Shown here: piece by piece, positions 24,594 through 36,984 of the stretch
How positions within the stretch are numbered: position 1 is the first letter of the stretch
Layout of the letters: each line of letters starts with the position of its first letter
NCBI RefSeq assembly: GCF_947179165.1
Contig: NC_077245.1
Span: 21,985,740 to 22,049,739, forward strand
Direction: 5' to 3'
Source of the DNA: Solanum dulcamara
Lineage: Eukaryota; Streptophyta; Magnoliopsida; Solanales; Solanaceae
DNA length: 64,000 nucleotides
Made by a program: the position numbers and the translations under genes
Notes under the pieces: generated by a model
What the model was told of the DNA's origin: nothing
The model's input: only the letters and a program-made list of their open reading frames with translations
Databases searched by the model: none

Positions 24594-24789
24594 AAGTTAT
24601 ATGGCAATTCAAATCAAATTAAATGAGCCACTAAAATTACACCACGTGTCAAAGTTATATGATAATTCAAGTCAAATTAAATGAGCTATTAGAATCATGC
24701 AATGTGCCAAAATTATGTAGCAATCCACGTGTCAAAGTTATGAGGCAATCTAAGTCAAATTAAATGAGCCACTAGAATAATGTCACGTG
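24594..24789 (+). promoter_or_regulatory. four G-boxes in tandem U3 repeats
   Basis: CACGTG occurs at 24594, 24643, 24726 and 24784 within repeated units of about 50-80 bases, 110-305 bases upstream of the TATA box. G-boxes bind bHLH and bZIP factors in plants, so the array is a candidate enhancer of the LTR promoter. Only about two of the four are kept in the 3' LTR (near 36237 and 36352). Confidence 0.6.
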
Positions 24790-24898
24790 TATAAGTGACA
24801 TGTTTTGACCAATCAAATTAAAGCTCTTCACCAAAGGAATCTGATTGGTCAGTTCAAATCAACCAATCAAATCACACCCTCATACCACTCCCTACAAC

Positions 24899-24906
24899 TA
24901 TAAATA
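24899..24906 (+). promoter_or_regulatory. TATA box of the Tat LTR
   Basis: TATAAATA, downstream of the G-box array and upstream of the CTCATTATTCTCAGACGG segment. The same arrangement is present in the 3' LTR near 36525. Confidence 0.65.
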
Positions 24907-25356
24907 TGTGTCCTCATTATTCTCAGACGGAGGAGTTTTGAAGAACAAGAAGCAAGAAGAGAGCTCGTGAATTAAAGACCACAAATTCTCTACAAAGTTA
25001 TAAAGTTCAAGTAATCAAATTCAAGTTCAAATTCAAAATCAAGAACGAAGGAAAATATCAAGACGTTCAAGATCAAGTACTTGTTCATATTTATTATTCG
25101 TCATAACCATATAAGTGTTCATGACGAATAATTCAAATTTAAGTTTGAAGACGAAGATTCAAGATCAATCTATTCAAACCCTTGACTCTAAGTCAAATTC
25201 AAGTTCAACATATTCCATATTATTTCAAGAATCAGAGAATTATCATAGAGATTGTAACACGCACTATATTTTGAAATCAAATATTACACTTTGTTACTCC
25301 GATTTTTCCGTCTTGATTATTTATTTTTCTTGGCTCAAATAATTGTTGTTTACAAA

Positions 25357-25376
25357 TTTTGGCACGCCTAGTGGGA
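25357..25376 (+). other. primer binding site of the Tat element
   Basis: TTTTGGCACGCCTAGTGGGA begins two bases after the LTR end. This is the TGGCACGCCCAGTGGGAC type primer site seen in non-chromovirus plant gypsy elements. Confidence 0.75.
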
Positions 25377-25430
25377 CAATCTCTACCTCTCATCTCTTTA
25401 AATCGATCATCAAATTTCAAGAATACTAAT

Positions 25431-27428
25431 ATGGCATCTAAGAAGTTTGACTCCAGAACTATTATTGCTAAGGCTACTGATTCCAAGTTTTCCTCTGAGG
25501 TGGAGAACATACTGGATGCTACTATAGGAAGTTTGGGACCCATCGCTAGGAATAGGGCAAACTTGCTAGGATAACAAGCACTTCAAGTGTCGTCCGCATC
25601 GATTCCTATTTTTGATCTTTCATCTTCAAAAAAGGCAAGATTCTTTCTGAATGAATTGGAAGAATGAGAGAATATAGCTTATATTGTTGAAAAGATGTTG
25701 GCTCAACTTAGTCCCTTTAACACAAAGGATCGCACTATTCAAGATGACGATGTTGTCTTGATCACCATATCTTTCCAGTCACTCCACGTAACTTATTCCA
25801 AACAAATTTCAGTTTGAGGAAAAATCTGTGCTTTACTCCATCATCCATGACGTCCATTCAAGCGATGATGACTAACACCTCAACTGTTGAAGAACAACTG
25901 ACGAGTTTGAAAAAGGTAATAGAAGGTCTAACAAAATATGTACAAGATCAGGATAATTGAGTTGTCACGTTGACATATAGAGTTGAAAATATTATTGAGG
26001 AGGACTCAAGTCATGCACCTGAAAAATGTCCCATGGTACAAGAAAAGGAAGATTCAACTACAAAGCAAATACATGTGGGTGATGAACTGAGGTATCTATT
26101 GAAGGGGGAATTCTCATTCATCAACTAAAGGACTTCATTATTGGAACTATCAAAGATAAGTATGACCTGTCTTCAAAGTCATCATTTACGTATGCAAATC
26201 CATACACTTCAAGAATCGATATTTTGAAGATGCTTGCAGATTATCAACATCCAAAATTTTAACAATTTGACGGAAAGGAAAATCCAAAACAACACATCGC
26301 AAACTTTATTGAAACTTGCAATAATGCTGGAAAATATGGAGATTATCTGATTAAACAATTTGTGTGCTCCTTACAAGAAAATGTCTTTTACTGGTATACG
26401 AATCTTGACACTGGCTCTATTGATACATGAGAACAACTTGAGCATGAATTTCTCAATTGTTTCTATAGCACGAGGAGTACTGTGAGCATGGTTGAACTCA
26501 CAAATACATGTCAATGGAAAGATGAACATGTCATCGAGTTCATCAACCGATGGAGAAATACAAGCCTCAATTGTAAGGATAGACTTAGTGAAGTTTCCGG
26601 AATAGAAATGTGTATTCAAAGAATGCATTGGGGACTTCGTTATATCATACATGGTATTAAACCCAAATTATTTGAGGAACTAGTCACGCGTGCTCATGAT
26701 ATAGAGTTGAGCATGTCCATGAGAGGAATTGAAGAACCACCTATTTATTAGCCTCGCAAGAGAAAAGATAAAATGGAGGTAAAGAAAGGGGGAAATTGGC
26801 ACCCAAGTTTGGAAATAAGGAGTCGATGAACGTTAATGCCGTACCTTTGAAAGTGGCCAAAAATCTAAGCAAGAATCAAAGGGTGAAAATCATGACTTTT
26901 CAGAATAACGCTGGTAGAAAGCTGACTTTGAAGGAAATGCAGGCAAAAGAGTATCCATTCTTGGACTCAGATGAATCCAACAATTTTTGAAGAGCTTCTA
27001 GCATCAAATCTCTTTGACTACGTAAAATGAAGCGTCCAGATGAGGCTGGGAGGACTAATGATCCAAATTATTGCAAATATCATCGTTTGATGGGATGTTC
27101 TATTGAAAAGTATTTTATCCTTAAGGGAAAGATTACAGACTTGTCCCGCGAAGGAAAGATATTGCTTGAAGACGAGAAAAAGAGTTCAAATCAAGTCTCT
27201 GTCACTTTTGGTTTACTCGATCCCATAGTTCTTTGCAATTTTTTCAAAGTACATGATTGTGGCGATGTCCTAGCCACAACACCACCAAAAATAATTAAAT
27301 TTGGTGACTTTGAACCGATTGATGTTAACGCATTATTTTTCATCCCTTTGATGATTGAAGTAATAGGGGAAGATAAAACTCTAGAGGAAAATCAATCTTG
27401 CGGTGCTTATACTAATGATGAAGGATAG
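25431..27428 (+). pseudogene. Tat element gag
   Basis: The ATG at 25431 opens MASKKFDSRTIIAKATDS and stops at 25572-25574. The retrotransposon gag core is recognisable at about 26270-26750 (FDGKENPKQHIANFIETCNN, then VSMVELTNTCQWKDE and GLRYIIHGIKPK). A relic of the zinc-binding segment follows near 27060-27115 (NYCKYHRLMGCSIEKYF), where the usual GHP and final cysteine are changed. Stops near 25965 and 26428 and several shifts make it non-functional. Gag forms the particle that packages the element RNA. Confidence 0.75.
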
Positions 27429-27779
27429 ATTTTGGTAACACGGTGAAGACGTTGTAAAACGAGCTTGTAAAGAGAACCAAGTAAGCAAGTGACAAGAGGA
27501 AAGATGAAGAAACTACCTAAAACTCAAAGGGTAAAGAAGAATGTAGAGAAGTCAAGAGTTGGGGGGAATTACTATCAAAAGCAACGTTCTCCGGTGACAT
27601 TAAAGGAATTCTTGCCAAGTTGGTTTCATGAAAAGATTTCTCATTGTAACACCACGGCCTCGTGTTGTAACATTGATAAAGAAGAGACAATGGAAGAAGA
27701 CTCATCACCATCATTACTTCCATCACATGAAGGCCCTATCAAGTCTCACTCTGAAGAAGTGGACACTTGTGATGTGAAG

Positions 27780-28110
27780 TTCACATTCACTAATGATGAT
27801 CTTTTATTAGGTCAAATATTGCATAATCATTCTTTATATATGGTAGGTTTTGTGCGTGGACATAAAGTAAATGGAATCATGGTGGATGATGGATTTTGGG
27901 TCAATATTCTCCCTATTTGCACTGTGAAAAAATTTGAAATCCCGATAAATGAACTATCTGAAAGTCGTTTGATGATTCAGAGATTTAACCAAGGGGCAGA
28001 GAGTTGTTGGCGCTGTCAAATTAGATATAACAATAAGAGATATGCGTTCGAGTACATGAATTCATGTTATTGACTCAAAGACCTCGTATAATATCTTGTT
28101 AGGAAGTCCA
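27780..28110 (+). pseudogene. Tat element aspartic protease
   Basis: Open piece 27489-28073 ends with GHKVNGIMVDDGFWVNILP, the active-site region of the Tat protease (normally IDDGSxVN; the residue after DDG is changed here). It continues into KKFEIPINELSESRL and then a shifted YNILLG-like segment after 28073. The upstream part of this frame (27489-27780) is acidic linker without a domain. Confidence 0.7.
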
Positions 28111-28549
28111 TAGATATATGAGAACAAAGTGGTACCGTCCACCTACCATCAATGTTTTAAATACTTTGAAGATGGGGTTCAAAAGAAGATAGTTGCTGAT
28201 GATGAACCTTTCACCGAGATAGAAGCGCACTTTGCAGATGTAAAATTCTACTTAAATAATCATATCTCAACAAAAATCAAAGTTGATAACGTGATGCCAA
28301 TCAGAAAGGCTAATATCACAAAGAGGGTTGATGTAGTGCCTGATAATGCAGGGGTTATGATTGAAAAGAATAAAGCACTTTCATATATGAGCAAAATATC
28401 TAAGACAAGTGAGTCATCTTCAAGTAAGAGAGTGATTTCTATTTCTCACTATGTCCCAAAGGTAGAAAAGGTCAAGATCCCACCCTCTGAGTTGCAGAGT
28501 AGCAAGTTGACATTTCCTATCAAGCAACTTGATGCAATCAAATCACCTT

Positions 28550-30300
28550 AAAAAATGATAGAAGGATTTGTCAGACCATCAAACCATTATTCATATGAAT
28601 CACTTCCTAAAAAGTGTACAAATGAGAGTTTTGACCCAAATGCTTATAAGGTGTTGGTGAAAATAGGGTACAATCCCAATGAAGCTTTTAAAGTAGGGAA
28701 TCTTCCAAACAAAGTTATTAAAAAGGCAAATCATGACCTAAATCTTACTCAAAGGATGATGATAGAGAGAGGGTATGTTGTCAAGAAATCAAGTGAAGGC
28801 TTAGGTTATAAAAAACCGTCACCAGTTCGAATCTTTATAAAAAAAAAATAAGCATCAACTACACTACCCTGTGGAAGAGCCTATGATGTTAAACAAGAAA
28901 CCTTTCATGTTTGATCGACTTAGTGGCATGACTCCTAATATTTATGCATTTGATCGTCTTATCGAATCAATTCCAAAAACTTCAGTGTTTGATCGGTTGG
29001 GACCAATAAAGAAGAAATACAAGCGCCAAGGAAATTATAGAACAATAGAAGAACAGGTCATGCTCTAGAGCATAATTCACCCAAGAATTACCACAGTTTG
29101 ATTTCTTCTACAATGAGGTGAGAAAAAAACTTGCAGTTTTATGTGAAAATATCCTGAGAGCAAGAACTCATACCATAATTCACACTAGGAAGCGAGATAA
29201 AGATAAAGAAAGTATGGGATCATCAAATCACATCACAATTTGTCACGAGAAAAGTACTTTACTATATGCAAAAATTGAGGATGTGTTTATTGATATTCAT
29301 GTATGTCATCACATATCTTATAATGATAGTGATCCTCAAGAAGATGAGGATGCTGAAGATGCGTCACCTGAACTCGAGGAAGGGGTACAAAATATTGTTG
29401 ATGCATTAAAAGAAGTAAATCTTGGGGTTGATGATGATATAAGGCCTACATATGTAAGTGCTTTACTGAATGATGATGAAGAGAAGAAATATATTGAGCT
29501 ACTTATGGAGTTTAGGAATGTATTTGCTTGGAGTTACAAAGAGATGCCAGGATTATACTCTAGAGTTGCAGATTATCGTCTTTCTATGAAATGAGATAGT
29601 CCTGTTAAACAAGCTCATCGCCGCTTTAGACCTGAACTCGTTTCTTTGATCGAAACTGAAGTTAATAAGTTCATTGAAATAGGTTTTATTTGTGAAGTCA
29701 AATATCCTACATAGATTTCAAGCATTATACCCGTAAGAAAGAAGAATGAACAAATTCAAGTTTGTGTTGACTTTAGAAATATTAATAATGCATGCCCTAA
29801 GGATGAATTTTCTCTTTCAATCCCTGAGCTTATGATTGATGCAACGACAGGATATGAGACAATGTCTTTCATGGATGGTTCATTTGGATACAATCAAATC
29901 TGCATGTCACCAAGAAATGAAGAACCTACTGCATTTCTCACTCCTAAAGGTATATATTGCTACCAAGTAATGCCTTTTGGTTTAAAAATGATGGGGCTAC
30001 TAATTAATGAGTCATGCAGAATATTTTTGATGACATGATTCATAAAACTATTGAGTTCTATATTGATGACTTAGTGTCAAAATCAAGGAAGAATGATGAC
30101 TACTTGCAAGATTTAAGAATAGTGTTCGAACGACTTCGAAGATACCAACTCAAAATAAACCCTTTAAAATGTGCCTTTGGAGTAACTGCGGGAAAATTTC
30201 TTGGTTTTATTGTTCAACATAGAGGGATCAAGATTGAACAAGACAAGATAGATGCTATTTTGAAGATGCCTGAGAAAAAAATATTCATAAGTTAAAAAGC
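28550..30300 (+). pseudogene. Tat element reverse transcriptase
   Basis: The linker 28555-29068 is followed by FRNVFAWSYKEMPGL (about 29510-29560), then RRKKN- and VDFRNINNACPKDEF-type RT motifs, MDGSFGYNQICMSP, and TPKGIYCYQVMPFGLK up to 30000. The frame then shifts into QNIFDDMIHKTIEFYIDD, the catalytic YIDD box near 30060, and ends AGKFLGFIVQHRGIKI. In-frame stops lie at 29592-29594 and 29713-29715, and a shift follows near 30020. RT copied the genomic RNA; this copy is inactive. Confidence 0.8.
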
Positions 30301-30828
30301 TTGTAGAGAAAATTGGCATACCTTAGAAGGTTTATCTGAAATCTAGCTGAGAGATGTCAACCATTCAGCCGCCTCATGAAGAAAGATGTTCCTTTTGAAT
30401 GGGACCAAGCTTTTACCAATTTTTTTGAGAACATAAAGTCTTATTTGATGAAGCTTCTAGTACTTGTAGCTCCTATATCTAAAAAATTATTGATTTTTTA
30501 CATTGCAGCACAAGAAAGGTTAGTAGGATCACTTCTGACACAAAAAAATAATGAAGGGAAAGAAAATGCCCTGTATTACTTGAGTAGGATGATGATACAA
30601 AAGGAGATAAAGTATTCACCTATTAAGAAGTTATGTATGGCACTCATATTCTCAATTTAAAAGATAAAGAATTACTTCTAGGATCATGTTGTATGACTTG
30701 TCTCTAAAGCGAATCCTATCAAATTTGTCACGCCCAAGCCTATCTTAAGTGATCGACTAGCAAAGTGGTACCTCTAATTTTAATAATTTAAAATTATGTA
30801 TATACCTTAAAACACAGTAAAAAGACAA
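30301..30828 (+). pseudogene. Tat element RNase H (first)
   Basis: The piece 30376-30660 holds KKDVPFEWDQAFTNFFENIK, LLIFYIAAQERLVGSLLTQ and ALYYLSRMM, the RNase H region that follows RT. The first catalytic aspartate position is changed (YIAAQ in place of Y-x-A/D). Sequence up to 30828 (LSDRLAKWY) continues the domain with stops. Confidence 0.7.
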
Positions 30829-31380
30829 GTGCTAGCAGATTTTTTGGCCAATCATCCAATTTTGAATGATTGGGAGTTATCTAATGAATTACCTGATGAA
30901 GACGCAATGATAGTGAAAATTCAACCACCTTGGAAAACGTATTTTGATGATGTTGCGCATCATAAAGGAGCCGGTGTTGGAGTGGTGTTTGGCACTTCCT
31001 ATGGAGAAGTCTTGTCATATTTCTTCGCTCTAACCCAACAGTGCCCCAATAATGTTGCCGAATATCAAGCACTCTTACTTGGACTTGTGATATGAAATAA
31101 TTTCAACTACAAGTTTTTGGGGAATCCAAGTTGGTGATCAATCAAATCTTGGGTAATTGTAAAGTAAAGAATCCTGAGTTACTCCCATACTGCAATTATT
31201 CTCAAAAGATGATAGGTTGGCTTGGAGAGGTGACTATGCAACATGTCCCTAGAAAGGAAAATAAGAAGGCTGATGCCTTGGCACCTTTAGCTTCTTTATT
31301 AGTATCGCATGATCAAATGCAAGTTGTGGTTTTCCAGAGATGGATAACTCTGCCTCCAGATGAGTATGAAAAATAATTTC
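30829..31380 (+). pseudogene. Tat element second (archaeal-type) RNase H
   Basis: LADFLANHPI leads into WKTYFDDVAHHKGAGVGVVF and NNVAEYQALLLGL, the typical start of the extra RNase H in Tat elements (WxLYFDGA...GAGxGVVL). The FDGA box is FDDV here. A stop at 31093-31095 precedes the next piece 31131-31376, which ends VPRKENKKADALA, the C-terminal motif of the domain. The presence of two RNase H regions places the element in the Tat/Ogre lineage. Confidence 0.75.
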
Positions 31381-32400
31381 AATAAGTTATCGCCACTTCG
31401 AAGGCTAAAATTGAAGATTGGCGACAACCAATAATTGATTACTTGTGTTATGGAATATTGCCAAAAAATCTTCGAAGAAGGAAAGAAATCCGACGATGAG
31501 ACCTTCATTTTCTTTATTACAAAAATACACTTTATAGGTGATCATTCGATGGAGTTCTCTTATGATGTTTGGGGGCATATGAATCTACTCAAGCTATGCA
31601 AGAAACACATTCTAGAATATGTGGAGCACATCAATCTGGGCCAAAAATATATTTTCACATAAAAAGGATGGAACATTATTGGTAAATCATGGTGAAAGAT
31701 TGTCTGGATTACGTCCGAAGATGTAAACATTGCCAATTCCATGCGAATTTTATACATCAACCCCCAGAAGTATTGCACCCAACTATTGCCTTATGGCCAT
31801 TTGAAGCTTGGGGTTTGGATGTTGTTGGACCATTGCCTAAGTCCTCTGGTGGACATTTATACATCCTGGCTGCAATTGACTACTCCTCAAAATGGGCAGA
31901 AGTTGTTTCTCTTAGAAAAGTGAAGAAAGAGAATGTCGCTAACTTCATTCGAGTCAATATTATCTACCGTTTCAGCATTCCTCGATAAATATTAACAGAC
32001 AATGGCAAGCCATTTGATAACAAGTTAATGGAAAAGATATGTGATCTTTTTGGTTTCAAGCAACGCAATTTCTATATGTATTATGCTGCAGCTAATGGCC
32101 TCGCTGAAGCATTTAACAAAACACTCTGCAATTTGTTGAAGAAAGTTATTTCCAAGTCTAAGAGAGATTGGCATGAAATAATAGAAGAAGTTGTTTGGGC
32201 ATATAGGACTATGTATCGCACGCCAACACAGGCGACTCCCTATTCTCTTGTTTATGGAGTTGAAACAGTCCTTCTACTTGAGCGTCAAATCTCATCATTG
32301 CGTCTTGCTATTCAAGAAGGACTCACTGATGAAGAAAATGCTTGGTTATGCCTTGAAGAATTAGAGGCTCTTGATGAAAAAAGATGAGAGGCTTAACAAA
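31381..32400 (+). pseudogene. Tat element integrase
   Basis: CKHCQ (end of the zinc finger), then PFEAWGLDVVGPLP and ILAAIDYSSKWAEV, a stop at 31986-31988, LTDNGKPF and the LAEAFNKTL segment with the catalytic glutamate: a complete D-D-E set. The histidine part of the zinc finger lies in shifted frames at 31435-31662. The final open part (32028-32387) ends in LTDEENAWLCLEELEALDE, the region before the C-terminal domain. Confidence 0.8.
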
Positions 32401-32690
32401 GTCTAGAATGTTATCAAGCCCGTCTAGCTCGATCTTTTAATAAGAAGGTTCGTCTTAGATGCTTCCAAGTGGGTGATCAAGTTCTTATTGTAAGAAGGCC
32501 CATTATACTTCTCGTCGGTCTGAAAGTAAGTTCTCCGCTAAATAGGATGGACCATATGTGATACAAGAACTATACTCAAATGGTGCTTACAAACTGGTTG
32601 ACTCAAAAGGATTGCGCGTTGGCCCCGTTAATGGAAAGTTCATACAGAGATACTATCCTTGAAGAAAAGAAGCATACTCCTGGCCCGCAA
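32401..32690 (+). pseudogene. Tat element polyprotein C-terminus
   Basis: Shifted frames give ECYQARLARSFNKKVR and FQVGDQVLI and later NGAYKLVDSKG-like sequence, the usual end of the Tat integrase. It terminates near 32690. Confidence 0.6.
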
Positions 32691-34924
32691 AAGTATAAAT
32701 TGTGCATAATATCCAAAAAATAAAAATAAAAAAATAAATAATGTCCGCTAGGTTGAAAATCTTAAAAGAGGCGGCTGAGGAAAATATTAGAACACAAAAT
32801 ATAATTAAAAAAATTACTCCTTCAGAACTACGTTATGTGTTGATCCTCTTCACTGAGGTACGTAGGCGCTTGTAATTACATTCTAAGTTTAGTTGCATGA
32901 GTGTCCATATAGTCTCACTTGACCCTCTTCACCGAGGTCTGTGGTGCTTAGAGTTACATCCTAAGTTTAGTATCATAAGTTCAAAAGAAATGGGGCACGC
33001 TATTATTTTAGCATCATAATATTCTTGTAGATTATCATATATAACATGTAAATTAGAGAGAGCCAATCAAGATAGAATTTGAGCTGAATTCAAAGAAATA
33101 TTCATACAAATTCGTAAAGCTATTAGCTGTGATTATTGTACAGGTTATAGTTCTATGAATGTTCTTTTCAATGGATCAAAAAATATATTATCATTTCGGC
33201 TTCTCTACGTTGAGATATGAGTATTTTTAATAAGATCATGCAAATATGAAACTGTCAGCTTTTCTGCATGTGAAATTCATTTTTGAAGTTGGCATAGAAC
33301 GATCCTAAGGGAATTAATCTATAAATTTTGGATATGTATATATTAAGAAGTTTGATTTTTGATAAATTAAGTGTCTCTCATGTCTTTGGTGCTCTCATAC
33401 AATGATATGTCTCTCGTACTATCGAAACACATAAGGTGACAAACAATGATATTTTGGGGAAAGTCCAAGCTTAATGCTATTATGTCAATGCATCAATATG
33501 AGTAAATAACTCCGCAAGATCAAACATAAAAGAAATACTTAAAGAAATGTGCAATATAATGCAATCAAAAGGATTTCTAAAAGAGTGACAACTAATCAAT
33601 CAGAATGCTAAAAAAATGAATAGCTCATAATAAGCTAGTCTAAAATTGTGTAATGAGTCTTGAAGTAATAGGCCAACCAACCATACACATAATGAATAAG
33701 AAAATAAGTTTGGATGAGATCAAGTCGTCAGCATCTTAAAATTGTGTTTAGACCTTTGTAAATACTTGCTAAGACTGGAACTGCAAGACTAACTCTTCGA
33801 CCACATACCAAATGACAGTTGATTCTAAAGACGCCTGGATGAATAAATCCATCCTCTTTTGTAGGAAGCACAAATACACACAACGAGGAAGATAAAAAAG
33901 TTGTCAAGTATGTTTCATTTTTCTTGTTACTCTTAACTTCTAACTTGTAAAACAAAGCTTCTTCAGCAGGAGATCAATTTATAGACTCGCTAATTACGCC
34001 AGTTGGGTTATGAGATGACTTGAGACGGACGAACTTCTTTTGTCTTCTTGCGAGGATTGTCCATACTTTGCATCTTTCTTACACCAAAACTCTATCTATC
34101 TTTCCACAGAAATATTTGGGTCATCATTATTCTCTACTCGAATATGGTGAAAGGCATCAAATAAATGCTCACAAGAGTGAGGAAGAAATCTTTTTCCCTT
34201 ATCAAATGTGCCTAAAAGTTCTGCAACGTTTGGCACGACCTCCTCGTAAAGACTTCCTGTTATGGGTAGATCATCAATTACGTGTAAATCCTAAAGTGAT
34301 ATAGACAGTTCTCCGACTAAGGTAAGCAGTTTATTTGTAACAGGACACCAAGCTTCACAGAAGGCTTGCAAGATGTTAGTGTTATGATCATAAGTAAAAA
34401 GCGAATCATACACAACATCGAATATTTTTGTGTCTTTCAAAGACTGGCGACTCCTACTAAGCATATCTTCAGCCCACTCCCAATAGATTGGAATGTAGTG
34501 AAACTCTCCATCAAGTGTGAAAGTATCATCCCATCGAGTTTCTCCATTTATGATTCATCGCTCCAAACATGGAAAATAAGTTGCAATATTTTTGGTACGA
34601 TGATTAGAGTGCAAAGTACCCACGTCTTGGGAGGACGACTGTTATATTCAAGAGTCCAATCATCTAAACTAGGAAGTTCTTCCAAAGATGGCCATGGAGC
34701 AGCATATTGGCCAGCTAATGGCGTACCTACAAGAAATTTGGTCTATACCTCACTGTCCTTATGATATGATATTATAAGGTATCGCGACTCTGAAGAAGAG
34801 GGCGTCAAATCTCTAAACTAAACCATGATTCAATCTGCAAAAAAATATTTTATTAGCGTTTAAATTAATAATTCAATAATCATGGTCATGAATCTCAATT
34901 ATGAACTATTATATTCTTTGAGAG
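32691..34924 (+). other. Tat element 3' untranslated region
   Basis: Non-coding 3' region. It includes two related segments (about 32850-32890 and 32920-32970, both with CCTCTTCACYGAGGT and TTACATYCTAAGTTTAG). Open frames at 34020-34304 and 34366-34764 have no recognised domain and I do not call them genes. Confidence 0.55.
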
Positions 34925-35500
34925 TGAACTATGCCTAATCTAGATGATGTAAAGTCTTTATCGATCAGGTAAAGTCTTTGCTTTAGACGGTGTAAGATCT
35001 TTAGCTCAAATGATGTGATGCCTTAGGTTTTAAATCATGTAAGGTCTTTGTCTTAGACGGTATAAAGTCTTTGGCTCAGACAACATGATACCTTCATCTT
35101 AAAGCATGTAAAGTCTTTGTCTTAGACAGTGTAAAGTCTTTGGCTTGGACTAGTGATGCCTTTGACTCAGACGGTATAAAGTATTTGCCACAAATCATGT
35201 AAAGTCTTTACCTTAGATGGTGTAAAGTCTTTGGCTTGGACTATGTGATGTCTTTGACTCAGACGGTGTAAAGTCTTTGCTACAAATCATGTAAAGTCTT
35301 TGCTACAAATCATGTAAAGTCTTTGCCTTAGATGGTGTAAAATCTTTGGGTTGAACTATGTGATGCCTTTGACTCAGACGGTGTAAAATTCTTTGCTACA
35401 AATCATGTAAAATCTTTGTCTTAGACGGTGTAAAGTCTTTTCCTCGAACAATGTGTCACCTTCGGATCACATGGTGTAAAATCTTTACCAAGAATAAGGA
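34925..35500 (+). repeat. tandem repeats in the Tat 3' UTR
   Basis: More than fifteen degenerate copies of a word close to GTGTAAAGTCTTTG alternating with linkers such as CTTAGACG and CAAATCAT, in units of about 25-35 bases. Tat and Ogre elements are known to carry such arrays in their 3' UTR. Confidence 0.8.
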
Positions 35501-36094
35501 AAAACTGTTGATTCAGGCAGAGTAAAAACTTGAGTCTCAACACCATATTAAGACCATCTCATCGCTTAAATATTTTTCTCTCACAAAACAAAATAAAATA
35601 AAATAAAAACAACGACAAAAGGTAAAAGAAGAAATTCTTACCTAGTGTTATCCTTCTCGTTGTAGATCCTAAACTGAACTTGGTGTTAAACTAATGAAAG
35701 TTATGTGTCTATTTATAGATGCCCAGAGAATTTGTAATTTGTCTCAAATAAGGACTCTATTATGTAGTCCGTGTCCAAGTTAAAGTCAAATTGTGGTGAC
35801 ATGGCAAGATAAGAATGCAAATATTACTATAAAAAATGAGGTAAATAAGGTAAGGGGTCAAATCAGATGCATGCATACATATATATCTCATATTATGACC
35901 CAAATTGAGCTTTCCTAGGTTAAATTTAATTACTCTCTCGCAAAAGGATCCAAATCCTTCTTAAATTACACCACTGCTGCGTAAAAAAAAGGGAATTAAA
36001 ATAAAAAAAATTCGACCCAATCATTAATTAGTCCAAGATTAGATAATACTTCAAGACAAGTCTCTGGAGTTTAACCAGCCAACACTTTGACAAG

Positions 36095-36113
36095 TCTTGA
36101 AATAGGAGGCATT
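36095..36113 (+). other. Tat element polypurine tract region
   Basis: TGAAATAGGAGGCATT directly before the 3' LTR start TGTAAGCG at 36114; a purine-rich run with the usual GGAGGC core. Confidence 0.55.
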
Positions 36114-36979
36114 TGTAAGCGTTAAAATTTTATTGGATTTAAATCTGTAAATTAATTTGGACTATATTAAATTCAAGAAAATAGTCCAAATAATGTGGCA
36201 TTCCAAATCAAATTAAATGAGCCATTAAAATTACACCACGTGTTAAAGTTATATAGCAATCCAAGTTAAATTGAATGAGCCATTAAAATCATGTCATGTG
36301 CCAAAATTATGTGGCAATCCAAGTCAAATTAAATAAGCTACTAAAATCATGCCACGTGTCGAAGTTATAAGGCAATCTAACTCAAATTAAATGAGCCGCT
36401 AGAATAATGTCAAGTGTATATGTGACATGTTTTGACCAATCAAATTAAAGTTCTTCACCAAAGAAATCTAATTGGTCAGTTCAAACCAATCAATCAAATC
36501 ACACCCTCATACCACTCCCTACAATTATAAATATGGGTCCTCGTTATTCTCAGACGGAGCAGTTTTGAAGAACAAGAAGAAAGAAGAGAGCTCGTGAATC
36601 AAAGATTGCAAATTCTCTACAACGCTACAAAGTTTAAGTAATCAAATTCAAGTTCAAGTTCAAAATCAAGAATGAAGGAAAATATCAAGACGTTCAAGAT
36701 CAAGTACTTGTTCATATTTATTATTCGTCATAACCATACAAGTGTTCGTGATGAATAATTCAAATCTAAGTTTGAAGACGAAGATTCAAGATCAAGTTAT
36801 TCAAGCCTTGACTCTAAATCAAATTCAAGTTCAACATATTTCATATTATTTGAAGAATCATAGGATTATCGTAGAGATTGTAAACACACTATATTTTGAA
36901 ATCAAATATTACATTTTATTACTTCAATTTTTCGGTCTTGATTATTTATTTTTCTCTGCTAAAAAATTTAGTGTTTACA
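36114..36979 (+). repeat. Tat element 3' LTR
   Basis: 866 bases, homologous to 24492-25354 along its full length, starting TGTAAGCGTTAAAATT and ending GTGTTTACA. It differs from the 5' LTR by many substitutions and small indels in the U3 repeats, indicating that the insertion is not recent. Confidence 0.85.
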
Positions 36980-36984
36980 ATTGC

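Larger units (their letters stand above)
24492..25354 (+). repeat. Tat element 5' LTR
   Basis: Starts TGTAAATATTAAAATT, ends GTTGTTTACA next to the primer site. The U3 part holds four diverged tandem units each starting AAATTAAATGAGCYA and containing a G-box. A TATA box lies at 24899-24906, followed by the transcribed part. Confidence 0.85.
24492..36979 (+). mobile_element. Tat-type Ty3/gypsy retrotransposon, full length but dead
   Basis: A 12.5 kb + strand element with paired LTRs (24492-25354, 36114-36979), a primer site, gag, protease, RT, RNase H, a second RNase H, integrase, a 3.4 kb 3' region with tandem repeats, and a polypurine tract. The second RNase H and the long repeat-bearing 3' region are typical of the Tat/Ogre lineage. 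All coding frames contain stops or shifts. The insertion duplicated RTTGC. Confidence 0.88.

Noticed and set aside
25115..25342. Open frame at the end of the Tat 5' LTR, also present in the 3' LTR (36742-37119)
   Set aside because: Low-complexity sequence from repeats such as TTCAAGATCAAG in R/U5; the versions diverge by frameshift.
34020..34764. Open frames in the 3' region of the Tat element, possible extra ORF
   Set aside because: No domain recognised and no support from codon pattern; some Tat elements have extra ORFs, but this cannot be claimed here.
34925..35500. CRISPR-like regular repeat array
   Set aside because: Eukaryotic retrotransposon context, degenerate units and no unique spacers of constant length.
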